NCBI RefSeq assembly: GCF_004331345.1
Contig: NZ_SJJZ01000003.1
Coordinates: 1,364,001 to 1,428,000, forward strand
DNA from: Kribbella soli
GTDB lineage: Bacteria > Actinomycetota > Actinomycetes > Propionibacteriales > Kribbellaceae
Length of the DNA stretch: 64,000 bases
Direction: 5' to 3'
Shown here one piece after another: positions 1 through 8,629 of the stretch. The notes beneath the pieces were generated by a model that did not search any database, had not been told where the DNA came from, and was given only the letters and a program-made list of their open reading frames with translations. A program made the translations under genes and the position numbers. Every line of letters starts with the position of its first letter. The stretch's first letter is position 1.

Positions 1-174
1 GATCGCGCCGGACGAGACAAGTACGACCTCGGCGCCTTCCACCCGGCGCGCCGCGATGGCGTCGACGAGCAGCCGGAGCCGTTCGAGGTCGATCTTGCCG
101 CGCTGGGTCAGCGACGACGAGCCGACCTTCACGACGATTCGCGTGGCGTTCAACGCCTCCGCGCGCTGTGTCAT
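1..174 (-). CDS. proB: Glutamate 5-kinase, N-terminal part (partial)
   Basis: Only the first 58 codons lie in the window; the gene runs off the left edge. The protein phosphorylates L-glutamate with ATP, the first step of proline synthesis. The translation begins MTQRAEALNATRIVVKVGSS and continues to VLVSSGAI, which are the N-terminal lysine/glycine nucleotide-binding motif and the second conserved strand of the amino-acid kinase fold. The ATG lies 3 bases after the obgE stop, so it is probably the distal gene of an obgE-proB transcript, a common arrangement in actinobacteria. Identity is secure; the C-terminal PUA domain cannot be checked. Confidence 0.93.
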   Translation of the reverse strand, partial: MTQRAEALNATRIVVKVGSSSLTQRGKIDLERLRLLVDAIAARRVEGAEVVLVSSGAI

Positions 175-177
175 GGA

Positions 178-1761
178 TCAACCGTTCTGGTCGAGTTCCT
201 CCTGCGCCGCCAGCTCGCGCGCCTCTTTGCGCGCCAGCTTCGCCGCAGCGTCCGCTGCTCGCTTCGCCTCGGCCGGGGACAGGTCGACCTCGTCGGCGTC
301 CCAGTTCTGGCCGTACTCCGACCAGTCCTCGGTCCGCTCGCCCTCCCGGAAGGCGTGGTACTCGGTGTCCTTCGCCCGCCGCCGCTGCGCCGCGGGACGA
401 TCCTCCTCGAGCCGGTGGTCCTCACCGCGCCGGGCGAGGATCTCCGCACCGGCCATGACGTCGGGCGCGAAGTCGAACACGATCGCGTTCGGCCCGTCCC
501 CGATCACGACCGCGTCGCCCGGGTTCGCACCGAGCTTGAGCAGCTCCTCCTCGACCCCGAGCCGGTTCAGCCGGTCGGCGAGGTACCCGGTCGCCTCCGC
601 GTTCGCGAAGTCGGTCTGCTTCACCCAGCGCTCGGGCTTCTGGCCCTGCACCAGCCAGCCGCCGTCGTCCGGCAGCTTCTTCACCTTGAACTCGGGTCCG
701 CCCTGTGCCTGCGGCCGGATCACGATCCGCGTGGTGTCGGGCTTCGCCTGCTCCGCACGCCGCCGTACGACGATCTCGGCCATCGCGAACTTCAAGGCCT
801 CCAGGCCTTCGTGCGAAGCGGTCGAGATCGGGAACACCCGGTACCCGCGCTCCGCCAGCTCGGCCTGCACCATCTCAGCGATCTCGCGGGCGTCCGGTAC
901 GTCGATCTTGTTCAGGGCAACGAGTCGCGGCCGGTCCTCGAGCCCGCCGTGCGCCTCGAGCTCCGCCTCGATCGTGTCGAGGTCGCTCAACGGGTCCCGG
1001 CCCGGCTCGTACGTCGCGCAGTCGATGACATGCACCAGCGCCGCGCACCGCTCCACGTGCCGCAGGAAGTCGTGCCCGAGCCCGCGCCCCTCGCTCGCAC
1101 CCTCGATCAGACCGGGTACGTCGGCGACGGTGAACGTGGTGTCACCGGCAACGACCACGCCGAGGTTCGGGATCAGGGTGGTGAACGGGTAGTCGGCGAT
1201 CTTCGGCCGCGCGCGGCTGATCGCGGCGATCAGCGACGACTTGCCGGCGCTCGGGAACCCGACCAGGCCGACGTCGGCGACGACCTTCAGCTCCAGGACG
1301 AGGGTGCGTTCCTCGCCCTCTTCACCGAGCAGCGCGAACCCGGGCGCCTTCCGCGAGCTGCTCGCCAGCGCCGCGTTGCCCAGACCGCCCTTGCCGCCCT
1401 GCGCCGCAACGAACTCCGCACCCGGTCCGACGAGATCGGCCAGTACGTAGCCGTTCGCCGCACTGATGACGGTGCCGTCCGGGACCGGCAGCACGACGTC
1501 GCCGCCATTGGCCCCGGCCTGGTTGTCACCCTTGCCCTGGGCACCGTTCGTGGCGGTGCGGTGGCTGGAGCGGTGGTAGTCGACGAGCGTCGTGACGTCC
1601 GGGTCGACGCGCAGGATCACGCTGCCGCCGTCGCCGCCGTTCCCGCCGTCGGGGCCGCCGAGCGGCTTGAACTTCTCCCGGTGCACCGAGGCGCAGCCGT
1701 TTCCGCCGCGGCCCGCGGTGACATGCACCGTAACGCGGTCGACGAAGCTGGGGATGGCCAT
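178..1761 (-). CDS. obgE: GTPase ObgE/CgtA
   Basis: Obg-family GTPase of 527 residues that binds the large ribosomal subunit and links ribosome maturation to growth and the stringent response. The N-terminal glycine-rich Obg fold begins MAIPSFVDRVTVHVTAGRGG. The G domain follows from about residue 160, with G1 GFPSAGKSS, G3 DVPGLIEGA and G4 NKID. After it comes the Obg C-terminal (OCT) domain typical of Gram-positive members, then an acidic, charged tail of about 70 residues. It sits downstream of rplU and rpmA, the classical L21-L27-Obg order, with a hairpin in the 140-base gap that could partly uncouple it from rpmA. Confidence 0.97.
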   Translation of the reverse strand: MAIPSFVDRVTVHVTAGRGGNGCASVHREKFKPLGGPDGGNGGDGGSVILRVDPDVTTLVDYHRSSHRTATNGAQGKGDNQAGANGGDVVLPVPDGTVISAANGYVLADLVGPGAEFVAAQGGKGGLGNAALASSSRKAPGFALLGEEGEERTLVLELKVVADVGLVGFPSAGKSSLIAAISRARPKIADYPFTTLIPNLGVVVAGDTTFTVADVPGLIEGASEGRGLGHDFLRHVERCAALVHVIDCATYEPGRDPLSDLDTIEAELEAHGGLEDRPRLVALNKIDVPDAREIAEMVQAELAERGYRVFPISTASHEGLEALKFAMAEIVVRRRAEQAKPDTTRIVIRPQAQGGPEFKVKKLPDDGGWLVQGQKPERWVKQTDFANAEATGYLADRLNRLGVEEELLKLGANPGDAVVIGDGPNAIVFDFAPDVMAGAEILARRGEDHRLEEDRPAAQRRRAKDTEYHAFREGERTEDWSEYGQNWDADEVDLSPAEAKRAADAAAKLARKEARELAAQEELDQNG

Positions 1762-1830
1762 CGGTGTTCTCTACTTCCTGTCGTCCCCCCGCCCTCCGAG
1801 CGGAGCGGGGAGTCTGATGCTTCATACACA

Positions 1831-1872
1831 GCAAAAGGGCGGGTACGCGGTATTCCGCGACCCGCCCTTTGC
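1831..1872 (-). terminator. Hairpin between rpmA and obgE
   Basis: Long inverted repeat. The arms are GCAAAAGGGCGGGT (1831-1844) and ACCCGCCCTTTGC (1860-1872), with an inner CGCGG/CCGCG stem and a TATT loop. On the minus strand it lies about 30 bases after the rpmA stop and about 70 before obgE, with only a short T-run inside the distal arm. It could be a partial terminator or an mRNA-processing or stability hairpin that sets the ratio of ribosomal proteins to ObgE. Confidence 0.6.
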
Positions 1873-1901
1873 AGAGCTGCTGATACGTCCGGGTGGCGGT
1901 G

Positions 1902-2162
1902 TTACTCCGCCGGGGCCGGGACGATGTTGACGACGCGGCGACCGCGCCGGGTGCCGAACTCCACGTGGCCCTCGGCCAGCGCGAACAGCGTGTCGTCGCC
2001 GCCACGGCCGACCAGGTTGCCCGGGTGGAAGTGGGTGCCGCGCTGACGGACGATGATCTCGCCGGCGTTGACCAGCTGACCGCCGAACCGCTTCACGCCG
2101 AGGCGCTGGGCGTTGGAGTCGCGACCGTTACGGGTCGACGCTGCTCCCTTTTTGTGTGCCAT
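1902..2162 (-). CDS. rpmA: 50S ribosomal protein L27
   Basis: 86-residue L27, which sits near the peptidyl-transferase centre. The sequence MAHKKGAASTRNGRDSNAQR and the following LGVKRFGGQ are family hallmarks. The N-terminus starts directly with the mature-type AHKKG, so there is no cleavable extension of the kind found in Firmicutes. It lies 12 bases downstream of rplU in the same operon. Confidence 0.98.
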   Translation of the reverse strand: MAHKKGAASTRNGRDSNAQRLGVKRFGGQLVNAGEIIVRQRGTHFHPGNLVGRGGDDTLFALAEGHVEFGTRRGRRVVNIVPAPAE

Positions 2163-2174
2163 GTCTTGATCAGC

Positions 2175-2492
2175 TCACTTCTTCTTCGCGTCGATCGCGG
2201 TGACCTTGACCTGGGTGTAGTGCTGACGGTGCCCCTGGCGCTTGCGGTAACCGGTCTTGTTCTTGTACTTGAGGATGTGGATCTTGGGGCCCTTGGTGCG
2301 GCCCAGAACCTCGGCCGACACGGCCACCTTGGCCAGCGCCGCAGCGTCGGCCGTCACGGTGTCGCCATCCACGACGAGGACCGCCGGCAGCGACACAGTG
2401 TCGCCCACCTGGTCGGTCAGGCTGTCGATCTCGATGACATCGCCGACGGCGACCTTCTGCTGGGTGCCGCCACTGCGCACGATCGCGTACAC
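2175..2492 (-). CDS. rplU: 50S ribosomal protein L21
   Basis: Ribosomal protein L21, 105 residues, which binds 23S rRNA and contacts L20. I place the start at the GTG at 2492, giving VYAIVRSGGTQQKVAVGDVI, because L21 proteins begin with (M)YAIV and average about 103 residues. A start at 2564 would add 24 residues unlike the family. A GAGAG ribosome-binding sequence lies about 10 bases upstream. The C-terminal KTGYRKRQGHRQHYT segment is the conserved rRNA-binding tail. It is the first gene of rplU-rpmA-obgE-proB, with its own promoter upstream. Confidence 0.96.
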   Translation of the reverse strand: MYAIVRSGGTQQKVAVGDVIEIDSLTDQVGDTVSLPAVLVVDGDTVTADAAALAKVAVSAEVLGRTKGPKIHILKYKNKTGYRKRQGHRQHYTQVKVTAIDAKKK

Positions 2493-2592
2493 CGTGGATC
2501 TCACTCTCTGCTGGATCGGAAAACTAACGGGGGCCTGCACAGACCTGGCGGCCCACACAAACATGGCACGCGGAACCGCGCGCCGACGCTCA

Positions 2593-2622
2593 AGTTTACG
2601 GGTCCCGTCACAAGCGGGTCAA
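2593..2622 (-). promoter_or_regulatory. Probable rplU promoter
   Basis: On the minus strand TTGACC (2617-2622) and TAAACT (2593-2598) are separated by 18 bases, a good sigma-70/HrdB-type pair. The start site would lie near 2586, giving an untranslated leader of about 90 bases before the rplU GTG. The promoter lies inside the arms of the rne-rplU hairpin. Confidence 0.65.
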
Positions 2623-2652
2623 ACTGGCTTGCCCGCCCGCTGCGGGACCCGT
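2598..2652 (-). terminator. Hairpin after rne
   Basis: Perfect 10-bp inverted repeat ACGGGTCCCG (2598-2607) / CGGGACCCGT (2643-2652), with a further inner pairing of AAGCGGG and CCCGC. It starts 12 bases beyond the rne stop. There is no T-run, as is usual in GC-rich actinobacterial terminators. Confidence 0.6.
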
Positions 2653-2663
2653 GTCACATCGCG

Positions 2664-5600
2664 TCAGCTACCGGTGGTGACGAGCTCCGAGGGTTCGGTC
2701 GTTTCACTGTCGGTAGCGGTCTTGCTCCGGCTGCGGCTGCTACGCCGCCGCCGGGTGGTCTTCGGGGCGCCGTTCTGCGTGGCGTCCGATGCTTCGGCAG
2801 CCGGTGCCTCAGCGGTCTCCGAGGCGGCCTGGGTGGCCGTCTCCGGAGCCGGGAAGCCGGTGGCCTCCGGGCTCACGTGCTCGTCGGCGCCGGCGGACAC
2901 CGGGTAGCCGGTGGGTTCCGGCGTACCGTCGGTCTGCTCGTCCGCCTTCGCGGAGGCGGCGGCGATCTGGGCCAGCTTCTGGGCGGCGTCGCCGTTGTGC
3001 TGCGCCGCCTCGGGCTCGGTGGTCGGCTCGTCCTCGCCCCGTCCCTTGCCGCGGCGGCGGCGCGAACTCTTCCGGCCGCCCTCCTCCGCCTGCGCGGGCT
3101 TCTGGTCCTGACCGTTGCCGTTGCTCTGGCCGTTGTTCTGGCCGTTGCGGCCGTCGCGGCGACGGGACTCCTTGGGCTCGTCGTGCAGGATCAGCCCGCG
3201 GCCACCGCAGTGGTCGCAGTTCTCGCTGAACGCCTCGAGCAGGCCGGTGCCGATCCGCTTCCGGGTCATCTGGACCAGGCCGAGCGAGGTGACCTCGGCC
3301 ACCTGGTGCTTGGTCCGGTCGCGGCCCAGGCACTCGACCAGCCGGCGCAGCACCAGGTCCCGGTTCGACTCGAGCACCATGTCGATGAAGTCGATGACGA
3401 TGATGCCGCCGATGTCGCGGAGCCGGAGCTGCCGGACGATCTCCTCGGCCGCCTCCAGGTTGTTCTTGGTGACGGTCTCCTCGAGGTTGCCGCCGGACCC
3501 GGTGAACTTGCCGGTGTTCACGTCGACGACCGTCATCGCCTCGGTGCGGTCGATGATCAGCGAACCGCCGGACGGCAGCCAGACCTTACGGTCCAGCGCC
3601 TTCTTGATCTGCTCGTCGATCCGGTAGTCCGAGAAGACGTCGCTCTGGGCCTTCTCGAGCCGGTCGACCAGGTGCGGCGCGACGCCCTCGACGTACTCCC
3701 GGACCTGGTCGTAGGCACGGTCGCCGGAGACGACCAGCTTGGCGAAGTCCTCGGTGAACAGATCCCGTACGACGCGGATCAGCAGGTCGGGCTCGCCGTA
3801 CAGCAGCTGCGGGGCCTGACCGTTCTTGGACTTCTTGTCGATCTCGTCCCAGGCGGCCTGCAGGCGGCTGACGTCGGAGGTCAGCTCCTCCTCCGAGGCA
3901 CCCTCGGCGGCGGTCCGGACGATCACGCCGGCCTCGTCGGGGACGATGTCCTTGAGGATCGTCTTCAGCCGGCTCCGCTCGGTGTCGGGCAGCTTGCGGC
4001 TGATGCCGCCGTTGCCGCCGCGCGGGACGTACACGACGTACCGGCCGGGCAGGCTGATCTGGTTCGTGAGGCGGGCGCCCTTGTGGCCGATCGGGTCCTT
4101 GGTCACCTGGACCAGGACCGACTGACCGGACTTCAGCACCTGCTCGATCTTGCGGGGGCCGTTGGCGCCACCAAGGGTCGCCCAGTCCACCTCGCCGGCG
4201 TACAGCACCGCGTTGCGGCCCTTGCCGATGTCGATGAACGCGGCCTCCATGCTGGGCAGCACGTTCTGCACGCGACCGAGGTACACGTTGCCGATCAGCG
4301 AGGTCTGCTCCGCGGTCGTCACGTAGTGCTCGACCAGGACGTTGTCCTCGGAAACGGCGATCTGGGTCACGTCCTCGCGGGACCGGATCACCATCGTCCG
4401 CTCGACCGACTCGCGCCGGGCCAGGAACTCGGCCTCGGTGACGATCGGTGCGCGGCGGCGGCCGGCGGCGCGGCCCTCGCGGCGACGCTGCTTCTTCGCC
4501 TCGAGACGGGTCGAGCCCTCGATCGCGGTGACCTCGTTCGCGCTGTTCTTGCTGCGCGGCTCACGGACCCGCACGACGGTCTCGTCCGGGTCGTCCGGGG
4601 ACGTCGCGGCGTCCTCGCCCTTGCGGCGGCGACGCCGGCGGCGACGGCGGGACGAACTGCTACCCGCCTCGCCGTCCTCGTCCGTGTCAGCCTCGGCGTC
4701 GGAGTCGGAGTCAGCGGTCTGGGCGTCGGTGTCCTGCTCGGACTCGTCGTCCTGGTCGTCGTCGGACTGCTCGTCGGCGCTGTCGTCCGCGCCGTCCGCG
4801 TCACCGGACTTGCGACGACGGCGACCGCCACGACGACGGCGGCGACGACGGGTGCCCTCCTCGCCGTCCTCACCCTGGCCGTCGGCGGTGCTGTCGGCAG
4901 CCTCCGCGTCGGCGTCAGTGTCGTCGGTGTCGGTGTCGGTCTCGTCGCTCTTGGCGGCGGCCCTCGTCCGGGCGTTGGCTCGGCGACTGGACCGGCCTTC
5001 GGTCTTCGGGGCGGCCTCGCCATCGGCCTCGGCGGTCACGGCCTGCGGCTGTGCGTCGTCGGTGGTCGGCTCGGCCGCGTTCTCGCGGGCCTCGGCGTCG
5101 CGGCCGCGACGGCTCCGGCGGCGGCGCGTGCCGGTCGGCTGCTCGTCGACACCCGGCTCCGGGGCGCTCTGGGTTGCCGCATCCGCCGTGTCCGCCGCGC
5201 CGCTCGCCGCCTGGGCGGGCTGGGCCGTCTTGGACTGGCCGGACCTGGGCTGGGTCGCCTTGGACTGGGTGGTCTTCGCGGTCGCGGTCTCGTCGGCCTG
5301 CGGTACGTCGGTCGGCGCCTGGAACAGCACCGCCGCCGCGGCAGCCGGCCGACGGCGGGAACGCCGGGTGCTCGGCGCCTCGGCCTGCGTCTCGGAGTTC
5401 ACGGAAGCCGCGGCCTCGGGAGCCGTCTGAGTCACGGGAGCCGCCGCCTGAGCGTCGGGAGCCGTGGTCGGGGCGTCGGACGCCGCGGAGTCGGCCGGTG
5501 CCGCGGCGGACTTCGTCGTACGGCGCCGAGAGCTGCGCTGCGCAGCCGGTGCCTCAGCCGCAGCACCCGAAGCGCCGCCGTGCTCGCCGATCCCGGGGTT

Positions 5601-6086
5601 CGCCGAGGAACCGGGGTTCGCGGTCGCAGAGGCGTCAGCGGAGGCGTCGGTCGCCGGGGTCGCGGCGGCCTTCTTGGTCGTGCGCTTGCGGGTGGTCTTC
5701 TTGGCCGGAGCAGTCGCCTCGGCCGTAGCGGCCTCGGCGGTGGGCTCCGCGGGCGGCGCGAACAGCTCCGGGAACGTGTCCTGGGAGGCGGCCTTCTTCG
5801 TGGTGCGCTTGGCCGTCTTCTTGGCGGTCGCGGCGGTCTTGGCGGGGCTCTGCGCCGCCTTCTTGGCCGGAGCCTTCTTCGCGGTCGCCTTGGCAGCCGT
5901 CTTCTTCGCGGTCTTCTTGGCCGGCTCAGCGGCCTCCGCGGCGGGCTCGGCCGTCTTCTTCGCGGCGCGCTTGCGCGTCGTGGTGGTCTTCTTCGCGGCG
6001 GCCGTCTTCGCAGTCTTGCGAGTGGCGGCGGACTGGGCGGGGGCAGCCGTTCCGGCTGCTTCGGTGGTCGGCTCGTTGTCGAGCAT
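2664..6086 (-). CDS. rne: Ribonuclease E/G with long lysine/alanine-rich N-terminal extension
   Basis: Endoribonuclease of the Rne/Rng family (1140 residues) for mRNA decay and rRNA/tRNA processing. About 560 N-terminal residues are low complexity. The first 150 are repeats of AKKTAKKT/TKKAA type, resembling histone H1 tails, and then long acidic and arginine clusters follow. The catalytic part begins near residue 565 with an S1 domain (GNVYLGRVQNVLPSMEAAF). It carries both metal-binding aspartates, in VVDVNTGKFTGSG (about 849) and IIVIDFIDM, and the CDHCGGRG zinc link near 955. A second basic tail follows. An upstream GAGGAG supports the ATG at 6086. Actinobacterial RNase E proteins commonly carry disordered N-terminal arms; this one is long. 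Confidence 0.95.
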   Translation of the reverse strand: MLDNEPTTEAAGTAAPAQSAATRKTAKTAAAKKTTTTRKRAAKKTAEPAAEAAEPAKKTAKKTAAKATAKKAPAKKAAQSPAKTAATAKKTAKRTTKKAASQDTFPELFAPPAEPTAEAATAEATAPAKKTTRKRTTKKAAATPATDASADASATANPGSSANPGIGEHGGASGAAAEAPAAQRSSRRRTTKSAAAPADSAASDAPTTAPDAQAAAPVTQTAPEAAASVNSETQAEAPSTRRSRRRPAAAAAVLFQAPTDVPQADETATAKTTQSKATQPRSGQSKTAQPAQAASGAADTADAATQSAPEPGVDEQPTGTRRRRSRRGRDAEARENAAEPTTDDAQPQAVTAEADGEAAPKTEGRSSRRANARTRAAAKSDETDTDTDDTDADAEAADSTADGQGEDGEEGTRRRRRRRGGRRRRKSGDADGADDSADEQSDDDQDDESEQDTDAQTADSDSDAEADTDEDGEAGSSSSRRRRRRRRRKGEDAATSPDDPDETVVRVREPRSKNSANEVTAIEGSTRLEAKKQRRREGRAAGRRRAPIVTEAEFLARRESVERTMVIRSREDVTQIAVSEDNVLVEHYVTTAEQTSLIGNVYLGRVQNVLPSMEAAFIDIGKGRNAVLYAGEVDWATLGGANGPRKIEQVLKSGQSVLVQVTKDPIGHKGARLTNQISLPGRYVVYVPRGGNGGISRKLPDTERSRLKTILKDIVPDEAGVIVRTAAEGASEEELTSDVSRLQAAWDEIDKKSKNGQAPQLLYGEPDLLIRVVRDLFTEDFAKLVVSGDRAYDQVREYVEGVAPHLVDRLEKAQSDVFSDYRIDEQIKKALDRKVWLPSGGSLIIDRTEAMTVVDVNTGKFTGSGGNLEETVTKNNLEAAEEIVRQLRLRDIGGIIVIDFIDMVLESNRDLVLRRLVECLGRDRTKHQVAEVTSLGLVQMTRKRIGTGLLEAFSENCDHCGGRGLILHDEPKESRRRDGRNGQNNGQSNGNGQDQKPAQAEEGGRKSSRRRRGKGRGEDEPTTEPEAAQHNGDAAQKLAQIAAASAKADEQTDGTPEPTGYPVSAGADEHVSPEATGFPAPETATQAASETAEAPAAEASDATQNGAPKTTRRRRSSRSRSKTATDSETTEPSELVTTGS

Positions 6087-6239
6087 GTAGTGCGGGTCTC
6101 CTCAAGCCTTCCGGCGCATCCGGCGACCCCTGTCACGGGTCCGGCGCAGCCACAAGGCGGTCACGGTTCGCCTCACCGGCCCTCAGATGGTGCACGGGCG
6201 CGGTACGGCGGAAGCCTGCTGGATCCGCTCCGCCCGCGC

Positions 6240-7073
6240 TCAGGGCACAGAGGGAGCGGCGGCGTCGCCCTCCGCTGTGTGCGTCTGGCGGGGATCTGCC
6301 TGGCCGGTCGCGGTCGCCTGGTTGGCGTCGCGGTCACGAGCGAGCGGATCTTCCACCGTGCCGGTGTCCGTGGTAAGCGGGCCCTGGGCGAGCCTGGTCA
6401 AAAGAGCCGGGCCCGTCACCGGGAGCGTCGCTACCTCGAGCACGCCGGCGAGAACGTCGTCGGGTCTCACGGCCGGGGTTCCGTGCCGTAACACCACTTG
6501 CAGTATCGCACACGCCGCAACCGGCCCCGGTTCACTCGCGACGGTGAGTCGGAGAACAGCAGCCCGACAGTCGAACGAGCGAAGCCCTCGTTTGGTCATG
6601 CGCTCGACCAGAATTTCGTCCTTTTCGAGGAACGTCCGCACCGCTGCGGCGGCTGCCTCCGGATCCGCTCCCGGCAACGCGATCTGCCACTCACTGGCCT
6701 CCAGCCGCTCGGCCAGCGCCCCCGGCCCGGCGACGACCACCTCGAGGACGTCCAGACCGGGCGGCAGCGCCTCGTCCAGGGCGGCCCGGACCTGGTCGGC
6801 GTCCCGCTCGTGTGTGAGCGATATCTCCAGATACTCCGCCTCGGAGGCGGCCCCGGTCGGCGCGGCACCGGCGTACGAGATCTTCGGGTGCGGGCTGAAA
6901 CCGTGCGAGAACGCCACCGGGAGCTCGGCGCGCCGTACGGCGCGCTCGAACGCCCGCTGGAAGTCGCGGTGTGAGGTGAATCGCAGCCGCCCACGCTTGG
7001 CGAACCTCACCCGCAACTTCTGGACCGCGGGAAGCTGCTGCGACGGCGGAGCTTGAACTGGTGGCACGCGCAC
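6240..7073 (-). CDS. TIGR03936 family protein (DUF2344, radical-SAM-linked)
   Basis: 277-residue protein of the TIGR03936/DUF2344 family, recognised by LRVRFAKRGRLRFTSHRDFQ and the SHGFSPHPKISYA segment. Its molecular role is not known to me. The family is linked to the radical SAM family TIGR03960, and the two are fused or adjacent in many bacteria. Here the partner lies 14 kb away at 21167-23098. The gene precedes rne on the same strand with a gap of about 150 bases, which matches the usual actinobacterial order. The N-terminal 15 residues (MRVPPVQAPPSQQLP) are proline-rich and may not all be translated. Confidence 0.88.
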   Translation of the reverse strand: MRVPPVQAPPSQQLPAVQKLRVRFAKRGRLRFTSHRDFQRAFERAVRRAELPVAFSHGFSPHPKISYAGAAPTGAASEAEYLEISLTHERDADQVRAALDEALPPGLDVLEVVVAGPGALAERLEASEWQIALPGADPEAAAAAVRTFLEKDEILVERMTKRGLRSFDCRAAVLRLTVASEPGPVAACAILQVVLRHGTPAVRPDDVLAGVLEVATLPVTGPALLTRLAQGPLTTDTGTVEDPLARDRDANQATATGQADPRQTHTAEGDAAAPSVP

Positions 7074-7090
7074 AGTCTCTCAGAACCCGA

Positions 7091-7966
7091 TCACTCCGAC
7101 GGGGCGTACCGCGCCTCCGGCTCGAAGGCCGGCTCGGCCTCGGGATCGAGCTCGACGTGAACGACGCCTCGGAGGTCGTCGAAGACGACGACCCGGCTGC
7201 CGTCCGCGGGCACCCGGTCGGGCGAGGTCCGCATCCGCGCCCGAACCTCGTGGGAGCCGGCGGGCGAGTCGTACGCGATCGTGACCTCCAGTTCGGGGTT
7301 GTTCCCGAGCCAGAGCACGATGCGGCCGAGCTTCACCGTCCCGGCGTACCGGCGCCCGTCGCGCCGCAGTCGCTCGATGGTCACCTGACGCTGCCGTGCG
7401 TGCAGCAGTGCCGACGGCAGCCGAACCGCCACGGTGACGAACCAGAGGCCCGTCACCACCGCCACGACCGCCGAGATCGCGATGGCCTCGGTGCCGATCA
7501 GGCCGTGGACGGTACGCCGGAACATCTCGGACGGGTCGGGCGCGACGGCGGTGACGACCGAAAGACCGGCACCGACGGACATCCCGGCCAGGACCGGGGC
7601 CGCCCTGAACAACCCGGCTGCCCGGCGCTGCCCGAGCTGTTGCCGCGCCTGTTCGGTCTGATCGACCGTGACGTGGAGGACCAAGTAGCCCACGACGACC
7701 GCCGCGGCGATGAACCAGCCGGTCGGGAGGTTGCCGGGGACATCGACCGCACAGGTATCGGCCGGCGCGGAGGTCCCTCCACACAACCACGACGTACCCA
7801 GCAGGCTCACGGCGCCCCAGCCCAGGAAGCACAAGACCGCCGTGACCAGCAGGCGTGCCGTCACGCGTCCAGGTCGCTCACCAGGGGCGAGTCCGGTGAT
7901 GCGGGATGTCTTGTCGGTGGTCGAGAAGACCGGCCGATGGTCCCACCAGTCCGTCGAGTCCTCCAC
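7091..7966 (-). CDS. Membrane protein, DUF3592-like
   Basis: 291-residue membrane protein of unknown function. There are hydrophobic helices at about residues 40-60, 80-105, 130-150 and 170-195. A soluble C-terminal part follows (GTVKLGRIVLWLGNNPELEV..., then VVVFDDLRGVVHVE), which resembles DUF3592-type beta-rich domains found in actinobacterial membrane proteins. The start is the GTG at 7966 (VEDSTDWWDHRP), preceded by GGGGAGG five bases away; an upstream TTG at 8020 has no good ribosome-binding site. It is the first gene of the 14-kb accessory insert and ends 18 bases from the TIGR03936 gene start. Confidence 0.75.
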   Translation of the reverse strand: MEDSTDWWDHRPVFSTTDKTSRITGLAPGERPGRVTARLLVTAVLCFLGWGAVSLLGTSWLCGGTSAPADTCAVDVPGNLPTGWFIAAAVVVGYLVLHVTVDQTEQARQQLGQRRAAGLFRAAPVLAGMSVGAGLSVVTAVAPDPSEMFRRTVHGLIGTEAIAISAVVAVVTGLWFVTVAVRLPSALLHARQRQVTIERLRRDGRRYAGTVKLGRIVLWLGNNPELEVTIAYDSPAGSHEVRARMRTSPDRVPADGSRVVVFDDLRGVVHVELDPEAEPAFEPEARYAPSE

Positions 7967-8026
7967 CTGTGCCTCCCCAGGTCGCGATTCGCGACGAACC
8001 GTACCTGGAAATAACTGCAAATAAGG

Positions 8027-8527
8027 TCACGGCTGGGCGGCGGACTTTCCGGTCAGGTAGAGGGCCCAGCCGAGCAAGCCGAACGAGACCAGCGCGAGCA
8101 GGGTCCGGACCAGGTTGAAGGCCACCCATTTGGACTCGTCGAACGCCGCGCGGGCCGCCGCGACGTCGATCGTCGCCGGGTCGCCGGCCGCCTTCAGCGC
8201 ATCGTTCAACGGGACGTTCACCGCCATCGTGAGGATCATCGTGACCAGGTACAGCACGAACGCGACCGCGATCCACGGCAGCGCGTTCTCCTTGAGGCTG
8301 AGCAGGCCGGCGAGCCCTGTGAAGAGCAGTGCGCCGACGAAACCGAGGCCGAGGAACAGCGGGTTCACGATCGCCCGGTCGACGGCCGTGAAGGCCGCGA
8401 CGAAAGTCTTGTCGTCGGTCTTCGCGAGGCCGGGCATGAACGCGTTCGCGTAGATCCCGTACACCCCGGCCACCAGGCCCGTCGTCATCGTGGCCGCCAT
8501 CAACGAAGCCACCCGCAGTCCGTTCAC
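8027..8527 (-). CDS. DUF1772-type integral membrane protein
   Basis: 166-residue protein with four predicted transmembrane helices, matching the DUF1772 (anthrone oxygenase-like) pattern: an N-terminal helix with GLVAGVYGIYANAFMPGL, a central pair, a conserved NVPLNDAL loop, and a last helix followed by a short tail. The GTG at 8527 lies 5 bases after AAGGAG; the GTG at 8533 abuts that site and is a less likely start. Some relatives take part in polyketide tailoring, but nothing nearby supports that here, so the role is unknown. Confidence 0.8.
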   Translation of the reverse strand: MNGLRVASLMAATMTTGLVAGVYGIYANAFMPGLAKTDDKTFVAAFTAVDRAIVNPLFLGLGFVGALLFTGLAGLLSLKENALPWIAVAFVLYLVTMILTMAVNVPLNDALKAAGDPATIDVAAARAAFDESKWVAFNLVRTLLALVSFGLLGWALYLTGKSAAQP

Positions 8528-8629
8528 TCTCACTCCTTCGGTACGGCGGGAAGTCCCCGCACCGAGAAAGTTAGAGGACCCCGGGCGCCGGGAACATGTC
8601 GGCGAAACTCACCTGCATGTCCGCCCGGC

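Noticed and set aside
2493..2586. An L21-type ribosomal leader RNA in the rplU untranslated region
   Set aside because: The length would allow one, but I could not identify a conserved structure by eye.
1893..6491. A 1532-codon open frame on the plus strand opposite rne
   Set aside because: It is the antisense shadow of the repetitive, GC-rich rne gene; the translation is low complexity and lacks domains, while rne on the other strand has full catalytic motifs.
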